From contig JBHOQL010000106.1 in NCBI GenBank assembly GCA_042408195.1, forward strand, positions 1-17,160: 17,160 nucleotides of DNA, in the 5' to 3' direction. A model generated the notes under the pieces. It worked only from the letters and a program-made list of their open reading frames with translations. It ran no database searches and was not told the DNA's origin. Source of the stretch: SpSt-600 sp042408195 (GTDB lineage: Bacteria > Chloroflexota > Anaerolineae > SpSt-600). Within the stretch, counting starts at the first letter, position 1. Every line of letters starts with the position of its first letter. Shown here in pieces: positions 13,890 to 17,160 of the stretch. The position numbers and the translations under genes are program-made.

Positions 13890-14999
13890 CTATCGCCTTT
13901 CAAATTCTACTTTCACCGTCATGCCCCAGCGCAGGTCCGGATCAGGGCGGTCCAAAATAATAGTTGCGGTATAAACCACATCGCCTGTAGCAAGGGTAAT
14001 ACCCTGAAGGGCGATGGCAGAAACCTTTCCGGGGAGCACTTTGTCCTTGAAAGCACTAACGGTGATCTTAACCGGATCACCGATCTTTATCCGGGCCACT
14101 CCCCACTCATCCAGGTCAGTGGTCTCAACCCGAAGTTCTGAGAGGTCAGCCAGGGTAATTATGGGCGCGTTCGGGGTTACCGTTTCACCTTCCCTGGCAG
14201 CGATGGCTACCACTGTACCCGCAAAAGGAGCAAGCAATCTGGCCCTTTCCAACGCCAGCTTAGCCCGTTCCAGCTCAATTTCGGCCAAAGCAATGTCCTC
14301 CGGACGAGGCCCAGCTTTGATTCTATCAAGTTCGGCTTTAGCCCTGATTACGTCCGCCTCAGCAGCTTTGAGGTCGGCTTGAGAGGGGCTGGCCTTCAGG
14401 AGATTGTAACGGGCCAGTGCTGCTTCATAATCAATGGTCGCTTGTTCCAAGGCCAGCGCTTGAGGCATGAGCTTGGCTTCAGGCAACCAGGCCACTTGGT
14501 CGTATTCAGCCTGGGCTCTTTTGAGAGCCGCTTCGGCCTTTTCCAGGTTCGCCTTAGCGATGATAAGCTCCTCCTGAGACGGACCTGCCTTGACCTTTTC
14601 GTATCTGGCCAGAGCTGCTTTGTAGCTGCTCTCGGCGATGGCGATGTCTTCAGGTCTGGGGCCAGCTTTGAGCTGCGCCAGCCGAGCTTCGGCCGCCTGC
14701 ACCGCCAACTCTAGCTCGGTGGTGTCCAGCACGGCAAGGAGCTGGCCCTCTTCCACCCCATCGCCTTCCTTGACCAGAAGGCGCGCCAGCACTCCTCCGC
14801 TCGGAAAACTGAGCCGGGCGTAGCGCGCAGGGACGACCACCCCTTTAGCCGTCACCGGCGATTCCGTTGCGCTTGCAGAGGCTTCCGGCGTGGGAGTAGG
14901 CGTAGATGTTAATCGAGAAGCGAGCTGTCCCCCAAAGGCACAGAGTAGAATCAAGGCTATTAGAATCACAGCCAGTCCAATGAGGACCCTCCTACCCAT
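13890..14999 (-). CDS. HlyD/MacA-family membrane fusion (adaptor) protein
   Basis: A 369-residue adaptor with an N-terminal membrane helix (about 5-24), a Thr-Pro linker (32-38), a split biotinyl-lipoyl domain (about 50-98 and 257-285), a helical hairpin, and a beta-barrel/C-terminal domain ending WGMTVKVEFERR. The hairpin carries four copies of a KAGPRPEDIAxAE-like motif at residues 111, 137, 202 and 228. They form two pairs with 26-residue spacing, offset by 91 residues. It should link the inner-membrane permease to the cell surface or periplasm and stimulate the ATPase, as MacA does. It is encoded between the permease (15-base gap) and its ATPase. GGAGGAGG precedes the ATG. The Cys at 20 does not sit in a good lipobox, so a membrane anchor is more likely than a lipoprotein. 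Confidence 0.93.
   Translation of the reverse strand: MGRRVLIGLAVILIALILLCAFGGQLASRLTSTPTPTPEASASATESPVTAKGVVVPARYARLSFPSGGVLARLLVKEGDGVEEGQLLAVLDTTELELAVQAAEARLAQLKAGPRPEDIAIAESSYKAALARYEKVKAGPSQEELIIAKANLEKAEAALKRAQAEYDQVAWLPEAKLMPQALALEQATIDYEAALARYNLLKASPSQADLKAAEADVIRAKAELDRIKAGPRPEDIALAEIELERAKLALERARLLAPFAGTVVAIAAREGETVTPNAPIITLADLSELRVETTDLDEWGVARIKIGDPVKITVSAFKDKVLPGKVSAIALQGITLATGDVVYTATIILDRPDPDLRWGMTVKVEFERR
14280..14669 (-). repeat. Two pairs of diverged coding repeats in the HlyD helical hairpin
   Basis: The span encodes four copies of a 13-residue motif: KAGPRPEDIAIAE (111), KAGPSQEELIIAK (137), KASPSQADLKAAE (202) and KAGPRPEDIALAE (228). The first and last are nearly identical, as are the middle two in their PSQ core, so the arrangement is mirror-like (A-B-B'-A'). 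This suits the descending and ascending arms of a coiled-coil hairpin. Confidence 0.75.
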
Positions 15000-15014
15000 T
15001 TGATCCTCCTCCTT

Positions 15015-16139
15015 TTACTCGCCCCGCAGGGCCACCACGGGGTCCAGACGAGCTGCTTTCCAGGCGGGATAGAGCCCGCCCACTATGCCCAGCAAAATGG
15101 CAAAGGTCAAGGCACCCAAGGCCAAACGCGGGGTTACTGTGAATATTTCTTCTCCCAGCGCCCGGGCCACAGTTATGTTTAAAATATTAGCCATCGCCCA
15201 GCCTGAGGCCAGACCCATTAGTCCGCCCACCAGACCTATGACCGCGGCCTCCAAAACGTATTCAGCCAAGATGTCCAGGTCCTCTGCTCCCACTGCCTTC
15301 TTTATGCCAATCTCCCGGGTGCGTTCGTGCACGCTCATAACCATAGTGTTGATAACCGCCAGTCCACCCACGACGACGGCCAGCACAGCCCCGGCGAGCA
15401 TTATAGTATTAAAGATAAGGAGACTTTGGTAAACATTCTTCAGGGCCTCCCTTGGAGGCGTGGCCTTGACCTCGCTCACCTCCCGATTTATGCGTTCAGC
15501 CAGAGCATCAGCCTGGGACGGATCCGCGGGAATCACAGCAACGCTGTGAGTTATCCCTGGTTGCTTCATTAGGCGGCGGGCTGTTTCAATTGGAATAATG
15601 ACCATCTGGTCGGGAGCGGTCTCTGTTCTCTCCATAATGCCTACAACAGTGAACTCCTTCTTTCTCCAGACGAGCTTACTCCCCACATCCAGCCTCTTCC
15701 TCATGGCGATCTTATGCCCGACAATCGCGTGATAATCGTCGCCTTTCTCCAGCCAGCGCCCTTTCTCCAAAGAAATTGGTTCCATCGCTAATTTGGAGTG
15801 TTCTGGTGGTATCCCTAATACCATATCCACTATGCCCAGTTGTATCCCCTCGCCGCTCTCCTCCAGAACCTCGTAAACCATGGGGATGACTACCCTTACA
15901 CCCTCAACACGCTCCAAACGGCGTACAGTTGACTCTCCGAAGGTGGGCATAAGCCCTGATTCTCTGGGACTTACACTGATGGAACTCCCGCTCAAACTAA
16001 GAGCTCGCTCTATCGTCAGGTTGAAGTATTCAGCCATGGAGCCCATTACCGTCAGAGCGAACACTCCTACTGCTATCCCGAAGATGGTGAGAAACGTGCG
16101 CACTTTGCGGCGGAGCAAATTGAGCAAAATCTCCCGCAT
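15015..16139 (-). CDS. MacB-like ABC transporter permease (FtsX family)
   Basis: A 374-residue permease with MacB topology: helix 1 at about 15-35, a large extracytoplasmic MacB periplasmic core domain (about 40-240, with VGSKLVWRKKEFTVVGIMERT), then three helices at about 245-268, 294-317 and 338-358. The cytoplasmic coupling segment ERTREIGIKKAVGA (272-285) and the closing YPAWKAARLDPVVALRGE are family hallmarks. It contains no ATPase domain, so it depends on the separately encoded LolD/MacB-type ATPase. The likely complex is a dimer with the HlyD adaptor and that ATPase, moving a peptide, lipid or drug across or out of the membrane. It follows the bactofilin-like gene by 28 bases. Confidence 0.95.
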   Translation of the reverse strand: MREILLNLLRRKVRTFLTIFGIAVGVFALTVMGSMAEYFNLTIERALSLSGSSISVSPRESGLMPTFGESTVRRLERVEGVRVVIPMVYEVLEESGEGIQLGIVDMVLGIPPEHSKLAMEPISLEKGRWLEKGDDYHAIVGHKIAMRKRLDVGSKLVWRKKEFTVVGIMERTETAPDQMVIIPIETARRLMKQPGITHSVAVIPADPSQADALAERINREVSEVKATPPREALKNVYQSLLIFNTIMLAGAVLAVVVGGLAVINTMVMSVHERTREIGIKKAVGAEDLDILAEYVLEAAVIGLVGGLMGLASGWAMANILNITVARALGEEIFTVTPRLALGALTFAILLGIVGGLYPAWKAARLDPVVALRGE

Positions 16140-16167
16140 GTCTCAAGCCCTCTAAGAGGATTCTAAG

Positions 16168-17121
16168 TTATTGCTCACCCTCCACGATGGCTTTAACCCT
16201 TTCAGGAAAAGCCGTGTAAGTCCCAAACCGGCTCAAGATTACAGCACCGACTCCCAACGAGTATACCACAACCTGCAGGAGAGAACCCAAACAGGGGATC
16301 AACCCCAGAAGCTGAACGAGGGTGACTCCCAGCAAGACCTTGTAGATGGGTGAGAGTTCTTTGACTCCGGCTCTCTCCAGAACCCTGCTACCAAGCTCGT
16401 AGGCGAGAGCTGCAAGGCCGAAGAGACCTACAATAAGAAGGCCAAGCCAGACCACAAGCCCAAGGCAAGCGAAGATGAGCAACACAAGTCCAACTGGAAT
16501 CCCCAGCACAATCGCCGCCAGGCCTATGCCCCCGCTCTCCAACGGAGCTCTGACCAGAGTTTCGGCTACAGTTTTGACTTGCTCAGGCCAGAGGCTGATT
16601 ATGAGCACTGAGGCCGCTAAAAGGGCTACTAGGGTGACGAAGAAGCGGATGCTTCTCCCCGCAATCCAGCTTATCAGGTCCTCTATGCGCGGGTAAGAGG
16701 GTTCTGGCAAAGGCAACGGGAAAGGACGCGTTAACCACTTCAATCCATTCACCTCTGCAACCTCGCCTTCTATGACTGCCCCCTCCTCTCTCTCCAACCT
16801 CCCGCCTGCTATCACTACATCCCCTTCTATCTTTCCAGTACCCTTAATTTTGACATTTCCGCCGAAAACGGCCAAGTCACCTTCAATAGTTCCGGCCACT
16901 CTCGCCCGCCCACCGAACACTGCGGCATTGCCTCTAAGGATGCTTTCCTCTTCAAGGATCAGATCACCTACGAAGATAACCACATCGCCGTAGAAGGTTT
17001 CACCCCTTTTCAGAGTGAGACTTTCGCCAAAGAGCAACTTGCCGTTTTCGGCGAAGACGGGCAGGGCTAAACTCCAGAGAAGGAGGGCTAAAATCAGGCT
17101 CAAAGCTATTTTCTTGACCAT
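16168..17121 (-). CDS. Bactofilin-like (polymer-forming) domain protein with signal peptide and C-terminal membrane helices
   Basis: 317 residues. A signal peptide (1-24, cleavage likely after PVFA) leads to four short right-handed beta-helix repeats at about 45-119. Examples are GDVVIFVGDL, NAAVFGGRARV, DLAVFGGNVKI and DVVIAGGRL, each closing with a Gly-rich turn such as IEG. This resembles the polymer-forming bactofilin (DUF583) core. After a proline-rich linker, hydrophobic helices lie at about 159-177, 199-242 (probably two) and 264-298. Classic bactofilins are cytosolic and lack a signal peptide, so this is a surface or membrane variant. AGGAGG (17128-17133) lies 6 bases before the ATG. 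It is encoded immediately before the MacAB-like genes, suggesting a joint envelope role. An upstream gene may end within the last 39 bases, but this cannot be shown. Confidence 0.85.
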   Translation of the reverse strand: MVKKIALSLILALLLWSLALPVFAENGKLLFGESLTLKRGETFYGDVVIFVGDLILEEESILRGNAAVFGGRARVAGTIEGDLAVFGGNVKIKGTGKIEGDVVIAGGRLEREEGAVIEGEVAEVNGLKWLTRPFPLPLPEPSYPRIEDLISWIAGRSIRFFVTLVALLAASVLIISLWPEQVKTVAETLVRAPLESGGIGLAAIVLGIPVGLVLLIFACLGLVVWLGLLIVGLFGLAALAYELGSRVLERAGVKELSPIYKVLLGVTLVQLLGLIPCLGSLLQVVVYSLGVGAVILSRFGTYTAFPERVKAIVEGEQ

Positions 17122-17160
17122 CCCTTTCCTCCTATTCCCAACGGAATATCAGGGAAGTGA

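Overview
The window looks like a chromosomal segment of a Chloroflexota-type bacterium, probably of the Anaerolineae or a related thermophilic group. This is inferred from the moderately high GC content, dense operons with strong purine-rich ribosome binding sites, and the style of the proteins: a large family-A-type glycoside hydrolase with carboxypeptidase-regulatory-like repeats, a TPTPTP linker in the HlyD-type adaptor, and a bactofilin-like membrane protein. No rRNA, tRNA, CRISPR array, insertion sequence or phage gene was seen.

Left block, + strand, 1-6340. Seven genes are packed with tiny gaps or overlaps and are probably one transcript whose promoter lies upstream of the window. They are the tail of a probable nicotinamidase, a nicotinate phosphoribosyltransferase, gatB, a free-standing YqeY protein, a PgpH-type 7TM-HD cyclic-di-AMP phosphodiesterase, the rRNA-processing metalloprotein YbeY, and an endonuclease IV-like TIM-barrel protein. 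The block combines NAD salvage, tRNA-dependent amidation, nucleotide signalling, ribosome maturation and possible DNA repair. It ends in a 10-base tail-to-tail overlap with the next block.

Middle block, - strand, 11019-6331. A near-consensus sigma-70 promoter (TTGACT, 17 bases, TATACT) sits just upstream of a three-gene operon. The genes encode a two-helix membrane protein with a NERD-like domain lacking the usual ExK residues, a 983-residue glycoside hydrolase-like protein with repeated beta-sandwich modules, and a 315-residue protein. The third protein repeats the modules of the second one's C-terminal half: a beta domain called X here, one regulatory-like repeat, and a terminal domain resembling half of a cell-wall-binding type 2 unit. 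Neither modular protein has a visible signal peptide. This operon is the least explained and most interesting part of the window.

Right block, - strand, 17121-11161. Genes run from a secreted or membrane bactofilin-like protein through a MacB-type permease, a MacA/HlyD-type adaptor, a MacB/LolD-type ATPase and a second ATPase of the YbhF/DrrA (ABC-2) type, then a membrane-anchored alpha/beta hydrolase. The first three transport genes form a complete MacAB-like efflux or envelope transport module. The second ATPase has no ABC-2 permease beside it. The hydrolase may also have its own weak promoter.
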